Assembly: GCF_013368755.1 (NCBI RefSeq)
Contig: NC_049562.1
Coordinates: forward strand, 2,108,001 to 2,172,000
DNA from: Talaromyces rugulosus
Lineage: Eukaryota > Ascomycota > Eurotiomycetes > Eurotiales > Trichocomaceae
Length of the DNA: 64,000 nucleotides
Direction: 5' to 3'
A model generated the notes under the pieces. That model was not told the origin of the DNA, did not search any database, and worked only from the letters and a program-made list of their open reading frames with translations. Numbering within the stretch: the first letter of the stretch is position 1; each line of letters opens with the position of its first letter. A program made the position numbers and the translations under genes. Shown here piece by piece: positions 35,193-46,944 of the stretch.

Positions 35193-36130
35193 CTTTTCTC
35201 AGATCGAGATAGACAGACAAGCAGGCAGGGGTGAATATGGAAAGGAAAAAAGACAAACACCAAGGCGTGTAGGCGAAGACAGCGGTGGAGGAGTGGTTCT
35301 GGAAAAAAACAAGGCCGTGATAGAAGAAGAAAGCGCTGGAGATCACGCGCTAGCAAGTCTTGGCAGGAGCGACCCTGGTTGACTATTTCTGGTGATCGGC
35401 CGATCTCCGTGGCCGCGTTTGCTCGATCAGCGTCGACTATTATTGATTGATATTGATTGATATTAATTAATATTGTTGTAGCTTGTGTCACTCGTCCAGC
35501 AGCGTAGGATCGAGTATTCCGCAAAGAATCACACTCCTATATCACGAGACACACCCTGTGGACAGGTCACGTACGAAGCAAAAGAAGCGCGAGCGAATAC
35601 GATATGACGTCGAGTCCCAGCCACCAAGCCACCAAACCGCGCGCTGCAGTCTAGGCCCGAAAGCCTAAAGCACCGCCTGGAACTTTGGGCGGGAAAGCCC
35701 CTAAAGGGCCAAAACAGGTGCCTAACAGCGCCCTAACAGCCTGCAGCAAGGGCGATCGGGCACGCCACTCCCGCCGCAGTCACGATTGGCGCTGCTAGCG
35801 TGCCTAGCGGATCGGTCTGGCCCACCGCCTTCCGTCCCATTTGTTGCCTTTTCTGTCTCTTTTGGAAATTTTCCCATGATCAACCAGCCTGTATCCACTG
35901 CCAGCTGTGTGGCCGCGCATCATTGCCATATATTCTTTCGGACCCGTTTTGCTAGCGAGCTTGGCCGGCCAGGTTTCTCTGTCTTCGGTCTGTCTGCGGT
36001 CACTAAACAGATACTGCAGCTGGTCCAGGTCGGCCATGCTCGGTTGCCAAACCTACATGCTACTGCCAGACGTGTGAGAGACACCACTTCCAGTCTGCTA
36101 CACTCACTTAGCTAGTTCTCTTCTGTCTCA
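35193..36130. promoter_or_regulatory. Divergent promoter of the PLC-like and SUR7-family genes
   Basis: The middle (35640-35760) is GC-rich and full of short inverted words built on GGGCTTT/CCTAAAG, including GGGCGGGAAAGCCC at 35687-35700, which contains an E2F-like GGCGGGAAA. No gene is seen. Confidence 0.4.
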
Positions 36131-37195
36131 ATGGCCTCCGCTACCGAAGGAGAAACAGTCGGAGGAGAAACGGTGCAGGCCCAGAGACGCCATTCAACCG
36201 TCGTGTGGCATCGCGTCGTCCGCGCTCTCGTCTATCTACTGGCCTGGATCTTCCTCGTTCTGGTCTTGGTCGGAAACATCTCCAACAAACCCGTGCTTCG
36301 CGATACCTACTTTCTGAAACTCGACCTCTCCAACATCATCCCGGAGTCCGTCCCCAATGCCGTCTTTATCAACAGTATTGCCCGGACAATTGGCCTGCAC
36401 GACTTTTATCAGGTCGGCGTGTGGAATTTCTGCGAGGGCTATGACGATTCCGGCATCACATCCTGCTCGCACCCCCAAACGCTGTACTGGTTTGACCCGG
36501 TCTCGATTTTGCTGAATGAACTGTTGTCTGGTGCAACAAGTACGGTTTTCCCCCTCCTTTCTTTCTTTCCTTGCTACGACCGAATTGAAAACTGACTGGG
36601 GTTTTTCTTGCTAGTTGCCTTGCCCTCTGATATCGGCAATGCCCTCGACATTGCTAAGATTGCTTCTCACTGGATGTTTGCCTTGTTTCTAGTTGGCACC
36701 ATCCTGTGTTTTCTCGCTATTTTCATCACACCACTAGGCACCTCTTCGCGGCCTCCGCAGACCATAACCTCCGATACACGTACGAACGATGTGCTTCATC
36801 CTCACCACCGACCCAAGTTTATTTTCTTGTGGTCGCTGCCAATGGTGCTGTTCACGTTCATAATCGCGCTATTTACCATTGTCGCTTCGGCCGTTGCCAC
36901 AGTCATGTACGTCATCTTCGCCCATGTCTTTACGAGCAGCGCCATCGACCTGAATGTCAAGGCCTATCTCGGGAAGCGCATGCTGGCTTTTATGTGGATT
37001 GCCTCGGCTTTTACCTTGATTGGATTCATTATCCAGCTGGCTTCTTGCTGCTGTGCCTGCTGCGGCGGTCGCAAGGCGCGCAAAGCGTTGCAGAACCAAT
37101 CTGACTCGCGGGAGAAGAATTCCAATGGTCAGGACAGTGACGGGGCCAACGTTAAAAGACGATTTGGGTGGCGCAAGAACCGAGCTGAAGCATAG
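36131..37195 (+). CDS. SUR7/PalI-family membrane protein
   Basis: A four-helix plasma-membrane protein of the SUR7/PalI group, linked in fungi to eisosomes, wall integrity or pH sensing. Exons are 36131-36539 and 36615-37195, giving 329 aa. The first helix is near residues 30-52 (LVYLLAWIFLVLVLVGNI). The extracellular loop has the claudin-like pattern GVWNFCEGY with a second Cys about 11 residues later. Three further helices follow (WMFALFLVGTILCFLAIFI; LPMVLFTFIIALFTIVASAV; FMWIASAFTLIGFIIQLASC). The C-terminus is basic and Cys-rich at its start (CCCACCGG), a possible palmitoylation site. Which SUR7 paralogue this is cannot be decided here. Confidence 0.85.
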
Positions 37196-37583
37196 ACGGG
37201 GCGTTTAATAGTGGTCATTATGTTTGCTTTTCATCGGCTGCAAGGGAGTTTGTATTGCAGACCGCATCAGGTTGGAGGGCACAAGATCTGCTTAGGCGAT
37301 CTATGCCTTGGGACATGATAATACGATCTATAGACATTTCAATACTATTCAAGCATACTCATTGAGCAGCGATGTTTTCCCCCAATAATCTGTCGTACGT
37401 AGTAGTTATTTATGGCTCTGGCTCACCGCCTCGGGAGATTGCAACTGGCCTGGCCCGCGTAGTAGTGGGGCTCGACAACTTGGAGGCTCCGTTTCTCTGG
37501 CTCGCGCTTTCACCAGCAACTCGGCCCAATGCCATGTCCTCGACAATTGCACGCCATCAATTACCCCAACCCGCGCAAAGATA
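37196..37583. other. Short spacer and lst8 promoter
   Basis: This is the 3' end of the SUR7-family gene followed by the lst8 promoter, on the same strand. No gene or repeat is seen. Confidence 0.5.
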
Positions 37584-38988
37584 ATGAGTGTTATTCTGTG
37601 TACAGGTGGGCGATGTTTCTTTTCCTAGTTCTGGGTCCTATAACTAACCGCGTGGCGCAGCGGGGTATGATCATACCATCCGGTACGTTTTAACTCGACT
37701 CCAGGAAGCAAAACAACAAAAGAAGAATACCATCTAACGAAAGGATATATAGTTTCTGGGAGGCACTTTCGGGAATATGTTCGCGCACGCTGCAGCACCC
37801 GGACTCCCAGGTCAACCGCCTCTGCATCACGCCAGACAAACGATACCTCGCAGCGGCCGGCCACACCAACGTCAAGCTCTACGACATCAAGTCATCCAAC
37901 CCAAACCCAGTGATGAACTTTGAGGGCCACTCAAACAACATCACGGGAGTCGCGTTTCACTGCGAAGGAAGATGGATGGTCACCAGTTCAGAGGACTGCA
38001 CCGTTAAAGTCTGGGACACGCGCTCCGGCGGCCTCCAGCGAAACTACGTCCACAAGGCGCCCGTCAACGATGTGGTTATTCATCCGAACCAGGGCGAGCT
38101 GATCAGCGGCGATCGCGCAGGTACGGTGCGTGTCTGGGACTTGGGAGATAGTGTCTGCACGCATCAATTGATACCGGAAGACGACGTGGCCGTGTCGAGT
38201 GTCAGCGTTGCCAGTGATGGTTCTCTGCTGTGCGCGGGCAACAAAAAGGTATTCAACATGACCCAGTTCATAGCAAGTTTGTGTGTGTGGCTAAAACAAG
38301 GTCTATTCTGGTTTATTAGGGCAACGTCTATATCTGGCGCATGATCCAAGATGCCAACGTCACACGAATCGTCCCCATCACCACCTTCCAAGCTCACAAG
38401 GACTACCTCACGCGAGTTTTGTTGTCGCCCGACGTCAAACATCTCGCCACCTGCTCTGCAGACCATACCGCCAAAATATGGAATCTCGACCCCCTGTACC
38501 CCCCTGCTGTCGCCGCCGCCGCCGCACCCCCGAGCGCATCCAAACTGAATAGCATCACCAAACCCAACGGGACATTGAGTAATGGCAGCGGCACGCCAGC
38601 CTCAGCAAGCTCACTCACACTACGAAGCGCCTCGAGCGACCTCGCCGCCAGCGACTTTAGCATGCTAGGCTCCCAAAGCCCAAACAGCGTCGCCGCCGCC
38701 GCCGCTGCTGCTGCCTCTGCACAGCAAGCAGCATTCCCTACACAACCGGACGGCCCACCCATGGACGAGACATCGCACACACTATTCCTCGAAACGACAC
38801 TAGCAGGCCACCAGCGCTGGGTCTGGGACTGCGCGTTCTCGGCCGACTCGGCGTATCTCGTCACCGTTTCTAGTGACCATTACGCACGACTGTGGGAGTT
38901 GGCTTCTGGAACGATTATTCGGCAGTATAGTGGCCACCATCGTGGCTCGGTGTGTGTTGCGTTGAATGATTATTCGGAGCCTCGTTAA
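37584..38988 (+). CDS. lst8: Lst8/Pop3 WD40 subunit of TOR complexes, with large insertion
   Basis: Lst8 is the seven-bladed WD40 subunit that stabilises the TOR kinase domain in TORC1 and TORC2. Exons are 37584-37605, 37661-37682, 37753-38248 and 38320-38988, giving 402 aa. Exons 1 and 2 are only 22 nt each. The start MSVILCTAGYDHTIRFWEA is typical. Blades are visible at AGYDHTIRFW, TNVKLYD, SEDCTVKVWD, DRAGTVRVWD, GNVYIW, SADHTAKIWN and SSDHYARLW. The family is usually near 300-320 aa. The extra length is an Ala/Ser/Pro-rich stretch of about 90 residues (240-332) between the last two blades, with a polyalanine run encoded by GCC repeats. Confidence 0.92.
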
Positions 38989-39552
38989 AAAGAAATACTC
39001 TCGGGAAATGGGTTTGCTTTTCTTACTTTCTTTGGTTTGGGTTGGAGTTTTTTTATATCATAGCAAGGCGTTTTTTTGAGGGAAATCCTGACTTTATGGG
39101 GGCGGATTAGTTAAATCCATGTTTTCATTCTGTTCCTTGGCCAATTGATATATAACAATGATCATGGTGGTATTTTGTAAGCACAACTTGACGTTCAAAA
39201 AATATATGTAATTTCTTTTAAGAGTACAGTTACTGTTACAGCTGCAATGTTATATTAACCAGTAGCTCCGTTGCTAATAAATAAACCAGTTGACATATAA
39301 AAAAAACAAAAGTAATAATATAAACAGTGAAGGGGAGAATCCAACATCACCGAAAAATCCACATCCACAGCCGGTCACAGATAAAAGAGGATGATCATCC
39401 AATATCAAACGCCTCGGGGGAATATCCTCACACACACACATACTACTGATACATCCCATGTTTTTTGACCGAAATATATAAGAAAATTGAAAATATCAGC
39501 CGTTCACAATTTTTTTTTTTTGTTGGGTATATTCTTCTTGGCTCAAAAAGAA
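38989..39552. other. Convergent 3' region of lst8 and the dynein light chain gene
   Basis: This is AT-rich, with poly-T and poly-A tracts consistent with 3' UTRs from both sides. No gene is seen. Confidence 0.5.
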
Positions 39553-40272
39553 TTAACCCATGGCGAACCAGGTAACGCTGACAACAACGTCCAGACCCCG
39601 CTCTTCAGCTCCGGGGTACTTGAACGTCCACATGCCGTCCCGGTTCACGTCCCAGAAGGCGCCAGATGCAGAGTGCATGCCTCGCTTGCCGACTTCCTCG
39701 GAGCCTCCAGCGGCGGCTTTGTCGATGACGCCTTGCTGGACAATGGTGCTGTTTACCGTGAATCGGTAGGGCGGTGGGGTGGAGTTTTGGTCGGGGGTGG
39801 TTGCAACGATGAGGTCTTTTAAAACGGAGTTCTACATATGTGAGTAATAAGGCCCCCACTGTTTTTTTTTTGTTTCAGTGAGAGACATACAATGATTGCA
39901 GAGTTCCATGAGGCCACGAGGAGGTGGTCATAGCCTTCGGACGATTTCAGAGCGGCATCGCATGCCTGTTGCACAAAACACCGACGATCTCGTTAGCCAT
40001 GACTTTTTCTTTTCTTGTCTAAACTTTCTGACTTTCTGCAACTCAACACCATTTCCTTTTTTTTTTTTTTGCCCTTGGAACACGGCGCATTTGTAGATGG
40101 TATCGATAAACAGGACTTTCAATGACGAACCTCAGTCGCAATCTTGGAGAGCTCAGCGGGAGGGACCGGCTGGAGAGAAGAAAAAAAAGTATTAACACGG
40201 GAATAAATTCAACAGCATCAGACGCGTCTTGGTTGAACCCACAAAGGCGGCAGGGCCAGACTCGACAGCCAT
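39553..40272 (-). CDS. Tctex1-type dynein light chain
   Basis: A light chain of cytoplasmic dynein that binds the intermediate chain. Proposed exons are 40272-40243, 40169-40131, 39965-39891 and 39831-39553, giving 140 aa, the family size. The core is unmistakable: ELSKIATEACDAAL, YDHLLVASWNSAIINSVLKD, YRFTVNSTIVQQ, and SASGAFWDVNRDGMWTFKY with the VVVSVTWFAMG end. Exons 1 and 2 are 30 and 39 nt. The donors GTGGGT and GTTCGT are weak, so the extreme N-terminus (MAVESGPAAF) is less certain than the rest. It converges with lst8 and diverges from vtc1. Confidence 0.85.
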
Positions 40273-41114
40273 ATCGGTTTAAATATCGATGTAAACAATT
40301 GGTGTTTTGTGCCCTTGGACAACGATCAAAAACGCGCACGCGGAACTTGGCGTGGCGCGATTGTTATCTCGGTGGCTAAAGGGGGAGAGATTGTTAGTAG
40401 AGTTGATGTGGTGACAGTCGAAAGAAAATGCGGGGAGGGGGCTGCTTCACGGGATGGAACTTGGTTGGAGGATGGGACGGGGCAGCAGTTGATTAGACGG
40501 GGTCGAGTTTGGAGAGCGGAGAAAGGGACAGTACCTTTGCTGACCGCTGGTTAATTGGCGAGTTGAAGTCGAAGGCGCGTGGTTTCGGGGGAGGGTTTCG
40601 CTTCGCGTTGTTGTGTGCGTGTGGGAGTGTGTAGGGGGAGCAAGATGGTGTTTCGAAATGCAATGGCATTCGATCCCCAAAAGCTCCGTTCACCGGAGAG
40701 CGTATCGGCGCTAACCGAGTGTGGATAGCTGCTTATGTAACCGTAGCCAGCTCTAGCCGCAACGGGCTTAGTCCGCAAACGACTCCAATGGCGGGCAGCT
40801 CCGGCAGCACGTGAATGGCTGGCCGAATGCAGCGCTTCGGGCGGGGCTCCCAGAGCTTGCCTCTGGACCTCGACGCCTTCCTCAACGTACTTTCTTTCGT
40901 GTTGAGAGTATCTCTGAAGCTCGGTATATTATTAGCTTGGGTGGCAGCTGGTTTTTCTTGAATATATCATATTTACGGTACGTATTCTCTCAATTGGTTT
41001 CTAGAATCTAGCCGGAATCAGGGCATCTCGGCGTCGAGAGCTCGACAATGTCTGCTTCCATACTTCAGAGGAAATTGAAGAACTGATCGCATCAATTAGA
41101 CTACAGACTACGCC
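40273..41114. promoter_or_regulatory. Divergent promoter of the dynein light chain gene and vtc1
   Basis: A perfect CACGTG sits at 40808-40813, about 300 nt before the vtc1 ATG, in the context GCACGTGA. This is the core bound by Pho4/PalcA-type bHLH phosphate regulators. No gene is seen. Confidence 0.5.
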
Positions 41115-41557
41115 ATGTCTTCGCAGCCCCTCCTTCAGACTGCTCCCGGTATACCCCACAGATCACAAAATCCACCATCTCATCTTTTACTGATAAGAAC
41201 GCAAAACCAGGCAAGCGCATCGCCCTCCCCACTCGTGTTGAGCCCAAGGTCTTCTTCGCCAATGAACGAACCTTCCTCTCATGGCTGAACTTCACCGTCA
41301 TCCTCGGCGGCCTCGCTATCGGCCTTTTGAATTTCGGCGACCGCGTCGGCCGCATCTCGGCCGGCTTGTTCACCATCATCGCCATGGCCGCCATGATTTA
41401 TGCGCTTTTTACCTTTCATTGGAGAGCGCAGAGTATACGGAAGCGTGGACAGAGCGGGTTTGATGACCGCTTTGGACCATCGGTGCTTGCTGTCGCCTTG
41501 CTGGCGGCTGTTATTGTCAACTTTATTCTCAGAATTCGGGAATCGGGCCGATCGTGA
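41115..41557 (+). CDS. vtc1: Vtc1 subunit of the vacuolar transporter chaperone complex
   Basis: Vtc1 is the small membrane subunit of the VTC complex, which makes polyphosphate and moves it into the vacuole. Exons are 41115-41148 and 41211-41557, giving 126 aa, close to the known 129. The protein has the basic, conserved [19 protein letters not shown] stretch and three membrane helices ([54 protein letters not shown]). The intron has GTATAC and an AAACCAG acceptor. Confidence 0.93.
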
Positions 41558-42035
41558 AAAAGAAAATGGCTGTTGTGTGTGGATACTTTTTTTTTTTTTT
41601 TGCAGAAATTGGAATATTGTTTTCCAGTCTATAGAATAGGGCGTGGGATTTCAATCCAAAAGAAACCGCCCGGTCGAAGCGAACGTTGTTGAAAAGTCGT
41701 CGAGTTCGCTAAATGTTGCCATATGATGTATTTCAATGTTGGGTCATTTGCATGTATTTATTTGGAGCTTAGGTTTGCCTTTTGATTATGAGAATTGATA
41801 AAGCCTGGCTTATTGGACATTATGAGAGAATTTACAAAGGCTGGGCCTTGTAATATATTAAAATATCAACCCCAAGAGCGGCGGAAACACGTCGTACCAC
41901 ATACCATCCTCAGAACCAACAGTATCTATATTCAGCAGGAACACCGGAAGAACATTGGACACAAATATTGAAACTCGGGTTCATCTACTTTTAGCTAGCG
42001 ACAACGGAAATGCAAAGAATATCAATGGGGTTTCG
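41558..42035. other. Spacer downstream of vtc1
   Basis: This is the vtc1 3' region followed by AT-rich sequence. No gene is seen. Confidence 0.5.
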
Positions 42036-42620
42036 CTAGTGCTGTATTGGAAGGGTTGTATACATTTCTGGCTCTGACTTGAGATGGGTATGCAATGGGT
42101 CCTTGAACGAGTCCATGATGGCAACAAGCTCATGGCTGCAAATATCTGGCTCATCTTGCTTTGTGAAATAGACTCTGAGTTGGTCCATATCCCCGTGGAA
42201 TGCAGCTATTCGACTCACGTTACTCATTAACTACTACTCAACCGACAGAGACAGCCAATTCACTATGCTTATGAGCCGCCCCGTACATCAAGCCCTTCTT
42301 GCAAGCATCCTTGTCAATACTGGGGGACAGCTAAATCTTCTCATAGTAGTGATTAACGGCCATGCACTCGTGCCAGAGGAGGCAGTATTCGACAAAATCT
42401 TTGCCGTCGACATGACCCGGGGCGCTTGCTTGGAAATGCTGTTGAAGCCGCGGGTAAACGTATTATGACTCAGGGATATGCGAGACAATGGGTCCGTCTG
42501 GAACATTTGAAAGTGGCATGTCAGTATCTTGTTGCCAGAAATGGCTATGTATACACATTGCCTATCTAGAACTAGAGTTGGCAACACCGCTAACGGAGTA
42601 CCTGCACACATGGGAGCCAT
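42036..42620 (-). pseudogene. Broken hemerythrin-like (HHE domain) gene
   Basis: Three pieces in different frames on the minus strand together resemble a fungal hemerythrin-like protein of about 190-200 aa. The first starts near ATG 42620 (MAPMCAG) and, after a possible intron, reads LSHNTFTRGFNSISKQAPR. The second, after a frameshift near 42410-42425, reads DFVEYCLLWHECMAVNHYYE, then meets a TAG at 42331-42333 and continues as PSIDKDACKKGLMYGAAHKH to a TGA at 42238-42240. The third, after another frame change, reads AAFHGDMDQLRVYF and LVAIMDSFKDPLHTHLKSEP. Such proteins bind a di-iron centre through His and Glu. Two stops and two frame changes argue for a decayed gene, not introns. Confidence 0.7.
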
Positions 42621-43318
42621 GTTAAAGCTATGAGGATTAATTGTCGAACAGAGATAGCACAACAAAAGACAAGGGGCCGTACATTTCAGGCGAGAAATTT
42701 GGTAGTCAGGAGCTTCTAACTAACAAACCAACATTGAGAGAATCAACCAATTTATATGCATAACCACTATCTGATTAATGATGTATTTCATGCCCAAAAC
42801 CTCTATATATTACATTTGCTTGATGAGTGATTGGCCCATTACGGAACTAAGTTTGTGGCGCTCCCGCTTTCTTTCCACGAGGAGAGACATCAAAGACATC
42901 TCCGAACCGGAAAACAATTCAAACTGAGCCATTGTGCTTTCTCTCTAGCATAAGTTTATTTGAAACAAGTGATATTTCTGGTAATTTAATTTCCAAGGGT
43001 TGAAATAGCCAAAGGTTTTCGCCGAAAGCGCTACTTGCCCATTCATCACGGTGACTCCTGTGAGCCGCCGAACATCGGACGATGTATGTTGAGAAATCGA
43101 ATGGATCAACAGTCTTTCAGCTTGCTATCAACCCAGTCAAACGAGTTTCGTCGTGCTGACAATAGCCGACCATCGCACTGGTGAGATACTCTGAGATTGT
43201 GGAGCGATATGTTATAACGGCAATTATCTGGAGCTCGGCTTTTCTTTACACTCATCTTCTTTCTTCTCCTTTCCCAATCGCATAAAGACAGATCGTTCTC
43301 AGAAAAGATCAGCTCCTC
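42621..43318. other. Promoter region of the aconitase paralogue
   Basis: Sequence between the hemerythrin remnant and the next start. It has a CT-rich stretch at 43245-43275 just before the ATG. No gene is seen. Confidence 0.5.
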
Positions 43319-45836
43319 ATGTTGGCTTCTCGGCGGCTATTGCGCGTGGCTCGCACAGAGAGGGCTAGGTTTGGGCTGCGATACCTGGCTACAGCTCGTG
43401 AGAATGACAAGGTATAGACCCGCGCGCTCTTCAACATCACGCTTTCTGACATTAGATTACGCAAACAGGTTCGACAGAACAATTGGGAACATGGAACTTT
43501 TATCAACTACAAGAAAATGTCCGAGACCCTTGACGTTGTCCGGCAGCGCATCAACCGCCCACTGACGTACTCGGAAAAAGTCCTGTACGCTCACCTCGAC
43601 GACCCTCGCCACCAGGAAATCGAGCGCGGTGTCTCTTACCTGAAGCTACGTCCTGACCGTGTCGCCTGTCAGGATGCAACCGCTCAAATGGCAATTCTCC
43701 AGTTCATGTCAGCCGACATGGACTCAGTCGCCAATCCCACCACCGTCCATTGTGACCATTTGATTGAAGCTCGGAACGGCGGCCCAGATGACCTTAGTCG
43801 CTCCAAGAGCACAAGCAAAGAGGTTTTTGAATTTCTATCTAGTGCATGCGCGAAATACAACATCGGATTCTGGGGTCCCGGTTCCGGTATCATTCACCAA
43901 ACTCTCCTAGAGAACTACGTGTTCCCCGGTGGACTCCTCATTGGCACCGATTCGCACACTCCTAACGGCGGCGGCCTCGGCATGTGTGCTATTGGCGTTG
44001 GGGGAGCTGATGCCGTAGATGTTATGGTCGATCTTCCTTGGGAACTAAAGGCGCCCAAAGTAATCGGCGTTAACCTAGTTGGGCAATTGTCGGGGTGGGC
44101 TTCGCCGAAGGGTAAGTAAGCTATACATGATACAAAGTTCAACTAGCCAACCTGTGTTTTAGATGTCATTTTGAAAATCGCCGGTATGCTAACGGTGAAG
44201 GGTGGCACTGGTTCTATCGTTGAGTACACCGGCCCCGGCGTGGAGAGTATCTCCGCGACTGGCATGGCCACAATCTGTAACATGGGTGCAGAAATCGGCG
44301 CCACCACGTCCATGTTTCCTTTCAGCAATCAAATGTACGATTACCTCGTTGCCACTAAACGGAAATACGTTGGTGATTACGCTCGGGTGTACTCCAACAT
44401 GCTTCGCAAGGACGAAGGAGCCGAGTACGACCAGCTCATCGAGATTGACCTCTCTAGTATAGAACCCCACGTCAATGGTCCCTTTACCCCTGACCTGGCG
44501 ACTCCTATTTCCAAATTTGCAGACGCAGTAAGGTCCAATGGCTGGCCTTCTCAAGTGAAAGTTGGCCTGATCGGCTCATGCACCAATTCCTCTTACGAAG
44601 ATATGAACCGCGCCGCCTCCATCGCTAGCCAGGCCCTGAGCCATGGTCTAGAAACCAAGGCCGCGCTGATGGTCACCCCGGGCTCTGAACAGATCCGCAG
44701 TACAATAGAGGAGGAGGGCCAGCTCAAGACCTTGGAGGCACTTGGCGGTCTTGCCCTGGCAAACGCTTGTGGGCCATGCTGCGGCCAGTGGGATCGTCAG
44801 GATGTCCAAAGAGGTGAACCGAACAGCATCATTTCCTCTTATAACCGTAATTTTACAGGCCGCAACGACGGAAACCCTAGCACTCATGGGTTTGTGGCAT
44901 CTCCCGAAATCGTTGTTGCGATGAGCATTGCTGGCTCGTTGGAATTCAACCCTCTCAAAGATAAGTTGGAAGACAAGGATGGAAAAGAGTTTTTACTTTC
45001 TCCCCCGACTGGCGATACTCTCCCGAAGCAAGAATTTAAAACCAGCGAGGGGCTCTATCAAGCACCTCCCGAAAATCGCTCTGCTCTCTCGGTCAACATT
45101 TCCCCAGAGTCCGACCGTCTCCAGTTTCTTGAACCGTTTAAACCATGGGATGGAAATGATGCTCTATCTTGCCCCATATTGATCAAGACGCAAGGCAAAA
45201 CTACTACAGACCACATTTCTATGGCTGGCCCTTGGTTGAAATATCGTGGCCATCTCGATAACATCTCGAACAACATGCTTATTGGCGCTGTCAGCGCAGC
45301 GGACGGGGCAATCAACAAGGTCAAGAACTGTTACACAGGCCAACACGATACAGTACCCTCTGTCGCTCGCCAGTATAAAGCAAAGGGCGTCAGATGGGTC
45401 GTTGTAGGCGAATGGAACTACGGCGAAGGCTCTTCGCGAGAACACGCAGCTCTTGAACCCCGCCACCTCGGTGGCCTTGCTATTGTCGCCCGCTCATTTG
45501 CTCGTATTCATGAGACCAACCTGAAAAAGCAAGGCATGCTTCCTCTCACATTTGTGAATCCTGACGATTACGATAAAATCAACGCAGATGACAAGGTAAG
45601 GCAATCGATGCATTAATTTAGTGAGCATTGTTGATGTCACATTGCTGATTACTCTACCCAACGTCTAGGTGGACATTCTTTGCACTCAACTTGAAATTTC
45701 TCATTCCTTGACGATGATTGTTCACCCCAAGGACGGAGAGTCCTTCCCGGTGCAGCTTTCTCATACCTTTAACGCCGCGCAGATCAAATGGTTCCAGGAT
45801 GGAAGCGCTTTGAACACTATGGCAAAGCACTCTTGA
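43319..45836 (+). CDS. Aconitase-family protein, mitochondrial paralogue
   Basis: A 778-aa aconitate hydratase-like enzyme. Exons are 43319-43411, 43469-44111, 44163-45595 and 45669-45836. Exon 1 encodes a basic, Arg-rich presequence ([20 protein letters not shown]), so import into mitochondria is likely. Conserved active-site blocks are present: [22 protein letters not shown] with a cluster Cys (about 385), CGPC with the other two (448 and 451), [12 protein letters not shown], and the GEGSSREH block. The position after CGPC, normally Ile in mitochondrial aconitase, is Cys (CGPCCGQW). The sequence looks like a diverged second copy beside the usual housekeeping aconitase, since several invariant-looking stretches differ. 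Citrate cycle, lysine (homoaconitate) or specialised use cannot be told apart. Confidence 0.88.
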
Positions 45837-46944
45837 TAATGTTGACAGTCTCTAAGTCGATCCTGCTACGTTTTGCAGGTGGACTAGTTTGGAGAGATAC
45901 GTGTAGCAGAAGAGCCATGATGGGTACTGTGAGGTTCACTTACCTTAGTCATAGCATTTAACATGTATCATTCTTAAGTGGGATGAGTTGCGAAGAATAA
46001 GTATTAAGTGGTCCAAAATAAAATCTTGATACAAAAATAGCTCCTCCTGAGAAACCACCTACTCCTTGCAACTCAAGACATGCAGGATACCTTTGTTCTG
46101 CTGCCATCGTTTGGCGTTCTCCCCTGCTCAAACATTCCATTGATACAAGTTTGCTCAAAGTGAGGTTGCAGATGTTGTATGTATTTGTCCAAGATATTAT
46201 CCTTGGCCTCTTCTCAGGTCCAGTGCCGTTCAAGAATGATAGTTAGGGCATGGGAGATCACGCGCTTTTACGGATCGTTATTAACCACCCGTAAATTGCG
46301 ACACATGGCAATCGGGCAATCGATCATATAGTGTTAGTAATTGATTGATCTCGTGTTGGAGTGGAGTTTCAAGTTTCGGTAATAGAGCCCCAATAATCCT
46401 ACTGGAGGACTGGAAACTGGCGTATTGTATCAGACCAACATTCAACTAATTCGCTGTCAAGACCTCAACATAGATAGGTTCGATGAAGAACGTAAGCACT
46501 GCAATGGCGAAATTCCTCCTGCATTTTGTGAACTTCACTTCTCGCCCAGTCGTTCGTGTCTTTTAGGCTTGTGTCTAGGGTAAAATATGCAGGGGGTGAC
46601 ACTTCAGCATGTAGAATGGGGCGAAATATTGAGGGGTAGACAACCCCTCTGTCTACGCCGTATGCTATAATTAATAATGGCCATGATAATAGGTTACATT
46701 GTTACCATTTGCTCTGCCTGGGAGTGGGGTGTTAACCAAACATACAACTTGTTATTGGGCCGGCCCCAGCGTCTGCGCCGCATACCTGCATAAGTTGGGC
46801 GCTTAGAAGCATATTCTTTAGCTTTTTTGAATAAGAACTGCTCATTTCCGGACTCTGTTTTCTCTACTCTTTTTTTTCGATCTCCTTTTTGGTCCCAGTC
46901 TCTTTTTCCAAGGATTACCACAACGTTTATAAGCCACCGCGCTA
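45837..46944. other. Gene-free spacer upstream of the large GTPase gene
   Basis: This is AT-rich and mostly without long frames. A minus-strand frame at 45958-46233 has no support. It holds the aconitase 3' region and the GTPase promoter. Confidence 0.5.
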
